In this document: in pieces, positions 53,922-62,479 of the stretch
Numbering within the stretch: the stretch's first letter is position 1
Layout: every line of letters begins with the position of its first letter
Source: Streptomyces sp. NBC_01451
GTDB taxonomy: Bacteria; Actinomycetota; Actinomycetes; Streptomycetales; Streptomycetaceae
Assembly: GCF_036227485.1 (NCBI RefSeq)
Contig: NZ_CP109479.1
Location: forward strand, 9,424,001 to 9,488,000
Length of the DNA stretch: 64,000 nt
Direction: 5' to 3'
Position numbers and translations under genes: made by a program
Notes under the pieces: generated by a model
The model's database searches: none
Seen by the model: only the letters and a program-made list of their open reading frames with translations
What the model was told of the DNA's origin: nothing

Positions 53922-56503
53922 CGTGCGCTCCCGCTGTCGTCGTCCCGCTCCCGCAGGGCACTGTGCGCGGCCGCCATCCGGGCCACCGGCACCCGGTGCG
54001 CGGAACAGGAGACGTAGTCGAGACCGAGGCCGTCGCAGAAGGCGATCGACTCGGGGTCCCCGCCGTGCTCACCGCACACGCCCAGCTTGATGCCGGGCCG
54101 CACCTCCCGTGCCCGATCGACCGCCAGGGAGATCAGTGCACCCACTCCGTGCGGATCGAGCCGGGCGAACGGACTGGCGGTCAGGAACCCGCGCTCCTGG
54201 TAGTCGGCGAGGACCTGGCGCTCGACGTCGTCCCGGGAGAACCCGTAGGTGAGCTGGGTGAGGTCGTTGGTGCCGAAGGAGAAGAACTCGGCGTGCTCGG
54301 CGAGTTCGCCCGCCAGCAGCGCGGCCCGAGGGGTCTCGATCATCGTGCCGAGCCGGTACGGGACCTCGACCCCGGTGCGGGAAGCGACCGTGTCGGCGGC
54401 ATCACGTACGTACGCGGACGCGGCGGCCAGTTCCTCCGGCAGGCTGACGAGCGGGATCATCACCTCCAACTCGGGCCGGATCCCGGTGGCGGCGACCTCG
54501 GCCCAGGCGGTGAACAGCGCCTCGGCCTGCGCCGGGTAGAGCCGTTCGTGCAGCAGCGCCAGCCGCACTCCGCGCAGCCCGAGCATCGGGTTCGCCTCGC
54601 GCAGGGCGTCGGCACGCTGCTCCTCGGCCGCGTCCAGGGCCTGCCCGGGGGCGGGCAGGAACTCGTGCAACGGGGCGTCCAGCAGACGCACGGTCACCGG
54701 ACGGTCTCCCACGGCGGTCAGCAGCGCCGTGAAGTCCTCGTGCTGGGCGTGCTCCAGCGCGCGCAGCGCCTCGTCGCGGGCGGCCGGGTCGGCGGCCAGA
54801 AGCACCCGGCGGATCAGCGGCAGCCGCTCGCCGAGGAACTGGTGTTCCGTACGGCACAGCCCGACACCCTCCGCGCCCAGGGCGAGAGCCGTCTCCACCT
54901 CGGCGGCCGTGTCGGCGTTGGCCCGCACGCCCAGCCGGCGTGTGTCGTCCGCCCACTCCAGAAGGGTGGACAGTTCGGGCGGCGGTCCGGCGACGCTGAC
55001 GCTCAGCGTCCCCGCGTAGACGGCGCCGGTACGGCCGTCCAGCGAGACCGGGTCGCCCTCGCGGACCACCCGTTCCCCGAAGCGGACCGTCCCGGCGGCC
55101 GGGTCCACGCGCAGCCCCTCGGCGCCGCACACCGCGGGCTTGCCCGCGCCCCGCGCCACCACGGCGGCGTGCGAGGCGATGCCGCCGCTGCCGGTCAGCA
55201 CGGCGACGGAGGCCAGCATCCCGGGGACGTCCGCCGGGCTCGTCTCGGCGGCCACGAGCACGACCCGCGTGCCGTTCGCGGCCAGTTCGAGGGCACGCTC
55301 ACTGGACAGCGCGACCGCTCCGGTCGCCGCCCCGGGCGAGGCGGGCAGGGCCTGCACCAGGAGTTCCTCCCCGCCGGTCAGCCGGAGCCGGGGGTGCAGC
55401 AGTTCCTGCACCTGTGCGGGAGTGATCCGCCGTACGGCCTCCTCGTGGGCGATCGCCCCGTCCCGGGCCAGGTCCGCGGCCAGACAGACCGAGGCGCGGA
55501 GCGGCGGGCGGGGCTGCGCCGAGGCGGCGAGCAGGGAGATCTCGTCGTCGCGCACCTCGAAGTCGACCGACACCGGCGCGCGCAGATGGCGCTCCAGGGT
55601 GAGCAGGGAGTGCTCCAGCAGCGCGGTGCCGCCCGTGAGCCGGTCCAGCGGTTCACCGGTGTGCGGTGGTGGGGCGCTGCGGCGCACGCCCCGGAAGAAG
55701 GAGCCCCGGGGAGTGGGACGGCCGGTCTCGGGATCGCGGCTGACGGCCGTGCCGTAGCCCGAGCGGTCCGCCGGGCCGATGCGCAGGGCCTGCACATGCA
55801 GGGCGACGGCCAGCTCGGCGGGCAGCCGCTGGGACCGGCGGGACCGTCTCGCACGCGGCGAGTCCCACCGGCCCAGGAGGGCGCGGGCGGCCAGCGCGAG
55901 CTGCTGCGCCGGGTCGTCGGGGAAGGGTCGGGAGCCGTGCTTCGCCACCAGGGACAGCAGCACCTCCGTCCGCACGCGCGGCCCGGGCGCGTCCAGGAGG
56001 GCGTCGTCAAGCAGCGCGCCGGGCACGCCGAGGGCGTACTCGGCGATCATGCGCATGGTGCCGGCCCACACCTCGTACAGCGCGTCCTCGCTTCCGATGA
56101 CGGCGCACAGGTCGTCGGCGAGGGCGGGTGCGGCGCCGAGACAGGCCAGGTCGGGCGGCAGTCCGGCGATCTCGGTCGGCGCGCTCGCCGACAGGCGCAG
56201 CAGCAGCGGTCGGGCCGTGTCGCCGATGCGCCGCCCCGCGAGCTGTTCGACCAGGGCCACGGCGGCTTCGGCGGTGTCGGTCCCGCACAGTGACGCGGCC
56301 GCGCCGGCGGGCACGGTGAGCCCCGGCACGACCGGCAGCCCCAGGGCCACCAGCCGGTCCATCGCCGCGCCGTGCGCGCCCAGCTCGTCGGCGTCGAGGC
56401 CCCGGCTCCGCCCCTGCCCGAAGGGCACCAGAACCCGGCCGGGGGCTCCGGAGGGTGCCTCGGCCGGTGCGAGCGGGCCGGCCTCGCGGTCGGTGACGCT
56501 CAA
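53918..56503 (-). CDS. PPDK-like PEP-utilising phosphotransferase with degenerate nucleotide-binding domain
   Basis: An 861-residue protein with pyruvate-phosphate-dikinase architecture. The C-terminal PEP/pyruvate barrel is complete (GVGLCRTEHQF near 570, FFSFGTNDLTQLTYGFSRDD near 755, catalytic Cys in GVCGEHGGDP near 822), and the phosphohistidine domain has GSGGIASHAAVVARGAGKPA with His445. The N-terminal ATP-grasp part is poor: the RSG and MPGMMDT motifs of PPDK are replaced by RLSASAPTEIAGLPPDL near 103-119, although AVSRDPETG near 253 remains. A TTG start overlaps the upstream stop (TTGA) with GGGAG 6 nt before it. It might use PEP as phosphoryl donor for another acceptor. Canonical ATP-Pi-pyruvate dikinase activity is doubtful. 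Confidence 0.85.
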   Translation of the reverse strand: MSVTDREAGPLAPAEAPSGAPGRVLVPFGQGRSRGLDADELGAHGAAMDRLVALGLPVVPGLTVPAGAAASLCGTDTAEAAVALVEQLAGRRIGDTARPLLLRLSASAPTEIAGLPPDLACLGAAPALADDLCAVIGSEDALYEVWAGTMRMIAEYALGVPGALLDDALLDAPGPRVRTEVLLSLVAKHGSRPFPDDPAQQLALAARALLGRWDSPRARRSRRSQRLPAELAVALHVQALRIGPADRSGYGTAVSRDPETGRPTPRGSFFRGVRRSAPPPHTGEPLDRLTGGTALLEHSLLTLERHLRAPVSVDFEVRDDEISLLAASAQPRPPLRASVCLAADLARDGAIAHEEAVRRITPAQVQELLHPRLRLTGGEELLVQALPASPGAATGAVALSSERALELAANGTRVVLVAAETSPADVPGMLASVAVLTGSGGIASHAAVVARGAGKPAVCGAEGLRVDPAAGTVRFGERVVREGDPVSLDGRTGAVYAGTLSVSVAGPPPELSTLLEWADDTRRLGVRANADTAAEVETALALGAEGVGLCRTEHQFLGERLPLIRRVLLAADPAARDEALRALEHAQHEDFTALLTAVGDRPVTVRLLDAPLHEFLPAPGQALDAAEEQRADALREANPMLGLRGVRLALLHERLYPAQAEALFTAWAEVAATGIRPELEVMIPLVSLPEELAAASAYVRDAADTVASRTGVEVPYRLGTMIETPRAALLAGELAEHAEFFSFGTNDLTQLTYGFSRDDVERQVLADYQERGFLTASPFARLDPHGVGALISLAVDRAREVRPGIKLGVCGEHGGDPESIAFCDGLGLDYVSCSAHRVPVARMAAAHSALRERDDDSGSAR

Positions 56504-57132
56504 CCCCGGCTCCCTGTGACCAGTTCCTCTTCGCGGGCCTCGTCCTCGGCCCGGCTGATGCCCAGGACGAGCAGCAGTTCCTGATGGAGCCGCATCCACA
56601 CGGTGTGGTACGAGTCGCACAGCGGCGAGGCCAGCCAGGCCGGCGCGCCGTCGTCGAAGCGGTCCAGTGCCTCCTCCAGGGCCGTCAGGTACCGCCCGCT
56701 GCCCGCGAGCACCGGGTCCAGCCGGCGCAGCACGGGCTGAATGGCCTCGTGCACGTCTTCCAGCGACTCGCGCACCCCGGCGTCGTAGACGTCGTCGGAG
56801 TGGTCGTTCGCGCTGCCGTCGGGACGGCACTGCCATGCCGTGCAGACGTCGCGGATCTTCCGGTTGACCGGCAGGAACGCCTCGTACGCCGCGGTGATGC
56901 GCTCCTCCCGCTCGGAGCCGGCGGGAACCCGCAGGAGCTGCGCGGCGGCGGCCTTGGCCCGCTCGGTCGGCAGCACCACCGGCCCCTTCACCATCGCCAG
57001 CCCGGCGTCGACCAGCGGACGGTGCTCGGCCTCCGGCCGGCCGCGCCACATGCCACGCAGAACGAGGTCGACGACGGCCTCGGTGAGGGGCTCGTCGGGT
57101 GCGTCCGGAAGGTCCACGGCAGCAGATTGCAT
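56500..57132 (-). CDS. Hypothetical protein translationally coupled to the PPDK-like protein, 210 aa
   Basis: A 210-residue, mainly helical acidic protein. Two notable regions: RGMWRGRPEAEHRPLVDAGL, a winged-helix-like N-terminal block, and a C-terminal helical bundle (AAYEAFLPVNRKIRDVCTAW, SLEDVHEAIQPVLRRLDPVL, YHTVWMRLHQELLLVLGISR). No ATP-grasp or transmembrane features. Its stop overlaps the PPDK-like start, so the two proteins are probably made in equal amounts and interact. It could replace a missing nucleotide-domain function or be a regulatory subunit. The family is not recognised. The ATG at 57132 is preferred to the GTG six bases earlier. Confidence 0.75.
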   Translation of the reverse strand: MQSAAVDLPDAPDEPLTEAVVDLVLRGMWRGRPEAEHRPLVDAGLAMVKGPVVLPTERAKAAAAQLLRVPAGSEREERITAAYEAFLPVNRKIRDVCTAWQCRPDGSANDHSDDVYDAGVRESLEDVHEAIQPVLRRLDPVLAGSGRYLTALEEALDRFDDGAPAWLASPLCDSYHTVWMRLHQELLLVLGISRAEDEAREEELVTGSRG

Positions 57133-57202
57133 CGCCACACCTTTTCCCCGGTTCTGTGGTGACCGGTTCCTCGGATCTGTGTTGCCCGGAGGTTACGCCC
57201 AG

Positions 57203-57212
57203 ACAGGCCTGT
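57203..57212. promoter_or_regulatory. Candidate operator upstream of the PPDK-like operon
   Basis: ACAGGCCTGT is a perfect 10-bp palindrome inside the 94-bp gap 57133-57226 between the crotonase and the coupled 210-aa gene, both on the minus strand. It suggests an internal promoter for the PPDK-like operon. Confidence 0.35.
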
Positions 57213-57226
57213 TAGTGAAGAGGGAC

Positions 57227-58063
57227 TCAAGAAACACTTTCCGGTTCCCTCGCTCCCGCCCGGCCGTCGCCCGCCGTGGGGCGGCCCCGCGCGGCGAGGA
57301 ACGACGCCATGCGGTCCTGTGCCTCCCGGCCGTCCGTCAGGGCGGCGATCGACCGCGCCTCCTCGGCGAGATGGCTGCGCAGTCCGTCACCGGCGTCCGT
57401 GCGCAGCAGGTGCTTCGCGGCGCGCAGCGCGCCGGTGGCGCCGGCGGCCAGATCGGCCGCACTCCGGTGTGCCGCCCCGTCCAGTTCCTCGTCGTCCACG
57501 CACCGGGAGACCAGGCCCCACCGTTCGGCGTCGTCGCCGGTCAGGACCCGGTTGGTCAGGATCAGGTCCGCCGCCCGGCGAGGGCCCACCAGTCGTGGCA
57601 GGAACCATGACGCGCCGCAGTCCGGCGTGAGCCCGATCGCCGTGTATGCCAGCCGGAACCGCGCGGACCGGGCCGCCAGGACGATGTCGCCCACCAGGGC
57701 GAGACCGACTCCGCCACCGGCCGCCGCGCCGCGCACGGCGGTCACCAACGGCACCGGCAGCTCGTACAGGGCCTGTATCGCGGCGTGCGCGGCGCTCGCC
57801 ACGGCGTGCACGTAGGTGCCGGTCTCCGTGCCGCGACCGGCGAAGGCGCGCAGGTCACCGCCCACGCAGAAGTTCCCGCCCGCCGCCCGCAGCAGGACCG
57901 CGCCTCGCGGGTCCGCGGCCACCGCGCGGGCCGCGTCCCGCAGTGCCTCGGCGGTCCTGAGGTCCAGGGCGTTTCCCCGCCCGGGGTCGTCCAGCCTCAG
58001 CTCGACGACCCCGTCGGGATGGTGGACGATCCGGACCGGGTCAGTGCTGACGGGCGCGCTCAT
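57227..58063 (-). CDS. Enoyl-CoA hydratase/isomerase (crotonase family)
   Basis: A 278-residue crotonase. The oxyanion-hole segments are GGNFCVGGDLRAF near 62 and GAAAGGGVGLALVGD near 112. In the active-site loop the second acidic residue appears as LTPDCGASWFLPRLVG near 143, with Asp as in PaaG-type isomerases, and the first Glu of classical hydratases is absent. Double-bond isomerase or ring-hydrolase activity is therefore as likely as simple hydration. Divergent from the acyl-CoA dehydrogenase at 58201. The start ATG at 58063 has AGGAG 6 nt upstream. Confidence 0.9.
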   Translation of the reverse strand: MSAPVSTDPVRIVHHPDGVVELRLDDPGRGNALDLRTAEALRDAARAVAADPRGAVLLRAAGGNFCVGGDLRAFAGRGTETGTYVHAVASAAHAAIQALYELPVPLVTAVRGAAAGGGVGLALVGDIVLAARSARFRLAYTAIGLTPDCGASWFLPRLVGPRRAADLILTNRVLTGDDAERWGLVSRCVDDEELDGAAHRSAADLAAGATGALRAAKHLLRTDAGDGLRSHLAEEARSIAALTDGREAQDRMASFLAARGRPTAGDGRAGAREPESVS

Positions 58064-58135
58064 GGGTGCTTCTCCTGTCGACGTCCGGTCTCAGGGTGCT
58101 TCCCGTCGCCGGAGGCTTCCCGGCAAGATACTAAA

Positions 58136-58148
58136 GACGCTATACAGT
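58136..58148. promoter_or_regulatory. Shared promoter/operator motif in divergent crotonase / acyl-CoA dehydrogenase region
   Basis: GACGCTATACAGT, nearly identical to 45415-45427, lies in an AT-rich patch (ATACTAAAGACGCTATACAG from 58128) that also looks like the promoter of the acyl-CoA dehydrogenase gene. Confidence 0.5.
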
Positions 58149-58200
58149 TTCTAGAACGCGACGGGACCCGATGCCCGTACGCCCGTCGGCGGGAGGCCCC

Positions 58201-59418
58201 GTGCCCATCCAGTTCGATGTCGATCCGGCAGTCGCCCAACTCGCCGCGTCGACGGCCGAGTTCGTGCGCGAGGTGGTCATCCCGGCCGAGCGCGAGTGCG
58301 GCGGGTCGGTGCACGACGCCCCCGAGGCACTCCGGGAGACCCTGCAGAAAGCCGCCCGCGAGGCAGGCGTCTTCGCCCCGCACGTACCGACGCGCTGGGG
58401 CGGACACGGACTGGACCTGCGCGGGCAGGCGGTCGTGTTCGAAGCGGCGGGCTACTCGCTGCTCGGGCCGCTGGCACTGAACTGCGCTGCCCCGGACGAG
58501 GGCAACACGCATCTGCTGGAGAAGGTGGCCACCGAGGAACAGAAGCAGAAGTACCTGCGCCCGCTCGCCGCGGGCGAGACACGGTCCTGCTTCGCCATGA
58601 CCGAACCGGCTCCGGGAGCGGGCGCCGATCCCCGCTCCCTGCGGACCACCGCGACCCGGGTTCCCGGCGGCTGGCGCCTCGACGGGCACAAGTGGTTCAT
58701 CACCGGCGCACACGGAGCCGGCTTCGCCATCGTCATGGCCCGGACCTCCGGCGGCCCCGGCGACCCGGGTGGCGCCACCATGTTCCTGGTCGACGCCGGC
58801 ACTCCCGGCATGCGCCTCGTGCGGAACATCGAAACCCTCGACGAGTCGCTCTTCGCCGGGCACAGCGAGATCGTCTTCGAGGAGTGCGTGGTGGGGGAGG
58901 AGCAGGTGCTCGGCGAGGTGGACCACGGTTTCGAGGGCGCCCAGGTCAGGCTCGGTCCCGCCCGGACGACCCACTGCATGCGCTGGCTGGGGGCGGCCCG
59001 CCGCGCCCAGGACGTCGCGCTGGAGCGGGCGGGGACCCGGATGGCGTTCGGCTCCGCGCTGGGCGACCTCGGCATGGTCCAGCAGATGCTGGCCGACTCC
59101 GAGATCGACATCGAGGCGAGCCGCGCCCTGATCCTGCGTACCGCCTGGGCGTTGGACACCGGTTCCGCCACCGCCTCACAGCTCACCTCGGTGTCCAAGA
59201 CCTTCGTGGCCGAGGCGGTCAACCGCGTGGTCGACCGGGCGGTGCAGATCTGCGGAGCCCTCGGTATCTCGGCCGCCGACGCTCCGCTGGCCCGCCTGTA
59301 CCGGGAGGTGCGGCCGTTCCGGATCTACGACGGCCCGTCGGAGACACACCGTTTCGCCATAGCGCGCCGCGCCGTGCGGCCCTACAGGCAACCGAGCACG
59401 GCTGCCGGCAACGGCTGA
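58201..59418 (+). CDS. Acyl-CoA dehydrogenase
   Basis: About 405 residues. N-terminal helices, then CFAMTEPAPGAGADPRSLRT near 132 and KWFITGAHGAGFAIVMART near 163; the C-terminal half has GPARTTHCMRWLGAARRAQD, RMAFGSALGDLGMVQQMLAD and the end RIYDGPSETHRFAIARRAVR, the usual FAD/active-site finish. The GTG at 58201 has GGGAGG 4 nt upstream; an ATG at 58171 is an alternative. It is divergent from the crotonase and stands alone. Likely works with it, or pairs with the short dehydrogenase at 52803. Confidence 0.9.
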   Translation: MPIQFDVDPAVAQLAASTAEFVREVVIPAERECGGSVHDAPEALRETLQKAAREAGVFAPHVPTRWGGHGLDLRGQAVVFEAAGYSLLGPLALNCAAPDEGNTHLLEKVATEEQKQKYLRPLAAGETRSCFAMTEPAPGAGADPRSLRTTATRVPGGWRLDGHKWFITGAHGAGFAIVMARTSGGPGDPGGATMFLVDAGTPGMRLVRNIETLDESLFAGHSEIVFEECVVGEEQVLGEVDHGFEGAQVRLGPARTTHCMRWLGAARRAQDVALERAGTRMAFGSALGDLGMVQQMLADSEIDIEASRALILRTAWALDTGSATASQLTSVSKTFVAEAVNRVVDRAVQICGALGISAADAPLARLYREVRPFRIYDGPSETHRFAIARRAVRPYRQPSTAAGNG

Positions 59419-59598
59419 TGACGCCGTCGGCGGGGGAGACGCAACCGGGATGCTCGGGAGTGTCCGGCCGCCCTCGACGAGCGGCAGAACCTTCCGCGGG
59501 CCTTGGCTGACCGTGTCCCTGCCCGCTTCTGTCGGGTTCGGGCTGGACACGGCCGAGTTCCGACGGCGGACTCACTCCTTCCCCCCTCCACTCCTGTC

Positions 59599-60267
59599 TC
59601 AAGGCCTCGCACATGTCGATGCGGCGCCCTCGTGCTGGTACCAGACGGTGTCCAGCTCCCGGCCGTCCTGCAGGGTGTGGCGGGCCGGGCCGGGGGCCGG
59701 GACGAAGCCGGCGCGTTCCAGGGCGCCTCGGCACGCGAGGTTCGCCGTCGCCGTGCCCGCCCGTACCGTCGGCAGACCGGCGTGGCTATGGGCGAACTCC
59801 ACACCCGCCAGGAACAGTTCAGCGCCGAGGCCCTGGCCTCGATGGTCGGGGGCGAGATTGCCGCCGATCTCACCCCCGTCGCGGTCGATGTCGAGGCACC
59901 CGGCGTAGAGCCCGGTGTCGCGGCGTATGCAGACCATGAACTCGGGCGTCTCGGGGGTGGGTTCGAAGGGCTCGGCCAGCTCGGGGTTGGACTTGAAGAA
60001 CCAACGGGGGGTGGCGCCGGCGGGGCCCAGGCGCAGCAGGGCCCGTCTGATGTCGGGGTCCGGTACGATCTGGTCGGCCTGGTTCCCCTGCCAGCGCTGG
60101 GCCTCGGGGTCCGCGCCCGCAGCGATCGCCGCCAACGCGTCCAGCCGGGTCACCGGGGTGTAGAGCAGCAGGTGCCGGGTGGCCAGGGCGTGCCGGCCGG
60201 GCGTGCACGCGTCCGGGACGGGGAGGCCCGAGAGCGCCTGTCGACGTCGTAGGAGCGATCGAATCAT
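59599..60267 (-). CDS. GNAT-family N-acetyltransferase
   Basis: A 222-residue acetyltransferase. The acetyl-CoA-binding motif A is GGNLAPDHRGQGLGAELFLAG near 133 (Q/R-x2-G-x-G/A form), preceded by the strand GCLDIDRDGG and followed by ATANLACRGALERAGFVPA (motif B). The N-terminal 60 residues are an extension with no clear fold. A GGGGGG run lies 4 nt before the ATG. It acetylates a small molecule or a protein N-terminus. It lies outside the island operons and is convergent with the dehydrogenase at 59418; the 180-bp gap between them holds nothing recognised. Confidence 0.88.
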   Translation of the reverse strand: MIRSLLRRRQALSGLPVPDACTPGRHALATRHLLLYTPVTRLDALAAIAAGADPEAQRWQGNQADQIVPDPDIRRALLRLGPAGATPRWFFKSNPELAEPFEPTPETPEFMVCIRRDTGLYAGCLDIDRDGGEIGGNLAPDHRGQGLGAELFLAGVEFAHSHAGLPTVRAGTATANLACRGALERAGFVPAPGPARHTLQDGRELDTVWYQHEGAASTCARP

Positions 60268-60645
60268 GGAACCCCCCGGTGTGTTCGGCTGGTGTGTCCG
60301 GCCGAATGTAGCGGGTTGTCCTCCCGCACGTACCGGCAGGGGAGAGGGCCGTCGTCCCGTCCTCGGCCGACGACGGTCCCTGCCCCCGGCCCGCGCAGGA
60401 CGCCCCCGTCGCGCGCTGAGGAGTGGCAGCCTCCGGCAGGGAACCGCGCGAGGTCAGGGCTCCTGCCCCAACAGCGGCACAACACCGGGAGCCAGATCGC
60501 TTCTGACGCGCTCCGGGCGCATGGGTGGCGCCAGCGGCTGACCGGGTCCCCGCGGAAGGCCGCGCTGGTGGTCGTCCGCAGATTCGGAGACCGAGTGCCG
60601 CCGACGGGCACCGATGATTCGCCGGACACACTGCCCGGCCCCGCC
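60268..60645. other. Non-coding stretch, no gene recognised
   Basis: A 378-bp gap between the GNAT gene and the left end of the insertion sequence. Frames on both strands are Arg/Pro-rich and carry no start with a good SD. A short frame (RHNTGSQIASDALRAHGWRQ) hints at decayed coding sequence but cannot be assigned. Confidence 0.5.
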
Positions 60646-62082
60646 CTAGTAGGACTCCGTTAGGTCTTTCTGTCGGTGGTGTTCAGCGGCATGGTGGGTG
60701 TGTGGACGCACATGAAGTGAACCGTGCTCGGGCGAAGTTGGCGTTGTTCGTGGCTGATGTGTTCTCTTCGGTGCCGCGGAAGGACCAGCGGGCCAAGGGT
60801 GACTGTTATCTGCGGGGACTGATGGTGGACGGCCGCCGCAAGTCCATCCAGGCCATGGCTGCGCGGCTGCCGGACGGCAACGAGCAGAACCTGCAGCAGT
60901 TCGTGAACCAGTCGACCTGGGATCCGGTGCCGGTGCGGCGGCGGATCGCGCAGCGGATAGTGCCGCTGATCGGCCCGGATGCCTGGGCCATCGACGACGT
61001 GTCGTTTCCCAAGGACGGGAAGATGTCGGTCGCCGTGGCCCATCAGTACTGCGGGGCCCTGGGCAAACAGGCGAACTGTCAGGTGGCGGTCAGCGTGCAC
61101 GCGGTCACCGATACCGCCTCCGTCCCGCTTCAGTGGCGGCTGTTCCTGCCGAAGGAGTGGGACAGCGATACCGAACGCCGGCGTCGCTGCCAGGTGCCCG
61201 ATGAGGTCGGGCACCGGGAGAAGTGGCGCCTGGCCCTGGACACCCTCGATGAGCTGGCCGGGTGGGGTCTGGTGCCGCCGGTGGTGGTGGCCGACGCCGG
61301 CTACGGGCAGAACGCCGACTTCCGCGACGGCCTGGACAGCCGGGGCATCGGATATGTCGTGGCAGTCCGTTCGGATGTCACCGTCCACTGCTGCGACGCC
61401 GAGCCGGTCACGCCGCCGTGGTCGGGCAACGGCCGCAAGCCGCAGCCCCGCTACCGGGACAAGCCGTCCTCCGTGTCCGTTCTGGCCGCTGGTCACGGGC
61501 GCGAGGCGTTCACCGAGGTGACCTGGCGGGAAGGCTCCCGCGGACCGATGCGCTCACGCTTCCTGGCACTGCGGGTGCGGCCGGCCGGAGTCAGGGCCCG
61601 CCGTCTGGCCCAGGCCGCCGCGAGCGCGCAGGAGGGCTCGTGGGACGGTGTCCTGCCCGAGGTCACGCTGCTGGCCGAATGGCCCGAAGGCGCCGAAGCA
61701 CCCACCGACTACTGGCTGTCGAACCTGCCCGCCGGCACCCCGGTGGCCGAACTGGTCCGCCTCGCCAAGATCCGCTGGCGCATCGAGCACGACTACCGGG
61801 AACTCAAGCACGGCCTCGGCCTGGACCACTTCGAAGGACGTTCCTGGGCAGGGTGGCACCACCACGTCACCCTGGTCACCGCCGCCCACGCCTTCCTCAC
61901 CGAACAGCGCCTGGCCCCAAAAGCCGATACAGCGGACTCACCCTCTACCAGATCCTCGACACCATCCAGGACCTGCTGAACTGCTGGACCGGCACCTGCA
62001 CCACCTGCCACCGCCCCCTGCCCAGAACCTCCGCCACCAGCCCAAACCCAAGAGCCAGAGCAACCTAACGGAGTCCTACTAG
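60646..62082 (+). mobile_element. IS701-family insertion sequence with terminal inverted repeats and CTAG target duplication
   Basis: The element runs from 60650 to 62078 (1429 bp). Its ends are perfect 16-bp inverted repeats, TAGGACTCCGTTAGGT at 60650-60665 and its complement at 62063-62078. CTAG flanks both ends (60646-60649 and 62079-62082), a 4-bp YTAR-type duplication expected for IS701. The perfect ends and duplication indicate a recent insertion. One transposase gene occupies the inside. It lies immediately outside the catabolic island and next to a broken SnoaL-like gene. Confidence 0.93.
60702..62068 (+). CDS. IS701-family transposase (two frames, possible -1 frameshift)
   Basis: A DDE transposase. 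AWAIDDVSFPKDGKMSV near 105 holds the first catalytic Asp, VVVADAGYGQNADFRDGL near 200 the second, and IRWRIEHDYRELKHGLGLDH near 358 the Glu of the YREMK-like motif. The first frame stops at 61979, soon after EQRLAPKADTAD. The -1 frame from 61916 continues with SGLTLYQILDTIQDLLNCWT and TCTTCHRPLPR, the normal C-terminus of the family, up to 62068. A slippery heptamer C-CCA-AAA sits at 61916-61922, exactly where the frame must change. A programmed frameshift or a one-base indel are both possible. GTG start 36 bp inside the left repeat. Confidence 0.85.
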
Positions 62083-62479
62083 AAGGCGTTGTCCAGCGTC
62101 AGGGTGAGTTCGGCGATCCGCCACCCACCGTCGGACCGGCGCAGGCCGAACGTGTAGACCCCGGTCGAGATCATCTGGCTGCTCTCGCCGGTGTTCCTCG
62201 TCTGCACCAGACAGGCCCGCACCTCAGCGGTGGTGGCGTCCGTCGTCGTGACCACGGCATTGGACAGGTGGCGCCGCACCCTTCCGGTCTGGACCGTGTG
62301 CCCGTCACGGACGAAGTCGAGCACCGCCGCGCGTCCGGCGACCGGGCCGAGCACTCCCTTTCCGGCATCGTGAAGGTCCAGGTGGTGTCTTCGGTCAGGA
62401 CCGCTTCCAGCCCGGGCACATTCAGCTCGTCCAGGGCGTGGGCGTACTTCGCCACCGCCTGCTGGAGTTCGGCGATCAC
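62079..62479 (-). pseudogene. SnoaL-like (NTF2-fold) gene with frameshift, bordered by the IS
   Basis: The start GTG (62477-62479) overlaps the stop of the oxidoreductase gene (GTGA). The frame reads VIAELQQAVAKYAHALDELN and LEAVLTEDTTWTFTMP, then must shift by one base near 62360 to continue as GPVAGRAAVLDFVRDGHTVQ, HLSNAVVTTTDATTAEVRAC and WRIAELTLTLDNAF. The total of 401 bp is one short of a whole frame, so a single-base deletion is likely. The stop TAG (62079-62081) is part of the CTAG duplicated by the IS701 element, so insertion did not remove any codon. It probably no longer encodes a full protein. Confidence 0.75.

Noticed and set aside
56504..57049. N-terminal extension of the PPDK-like frame
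   Set aside because: It is antisense-free but out of frame with the coupled 210-aa gene and Arg/Gly-rich. The TTG at 56503 with GGGAG and TTGA overlap is the better start.
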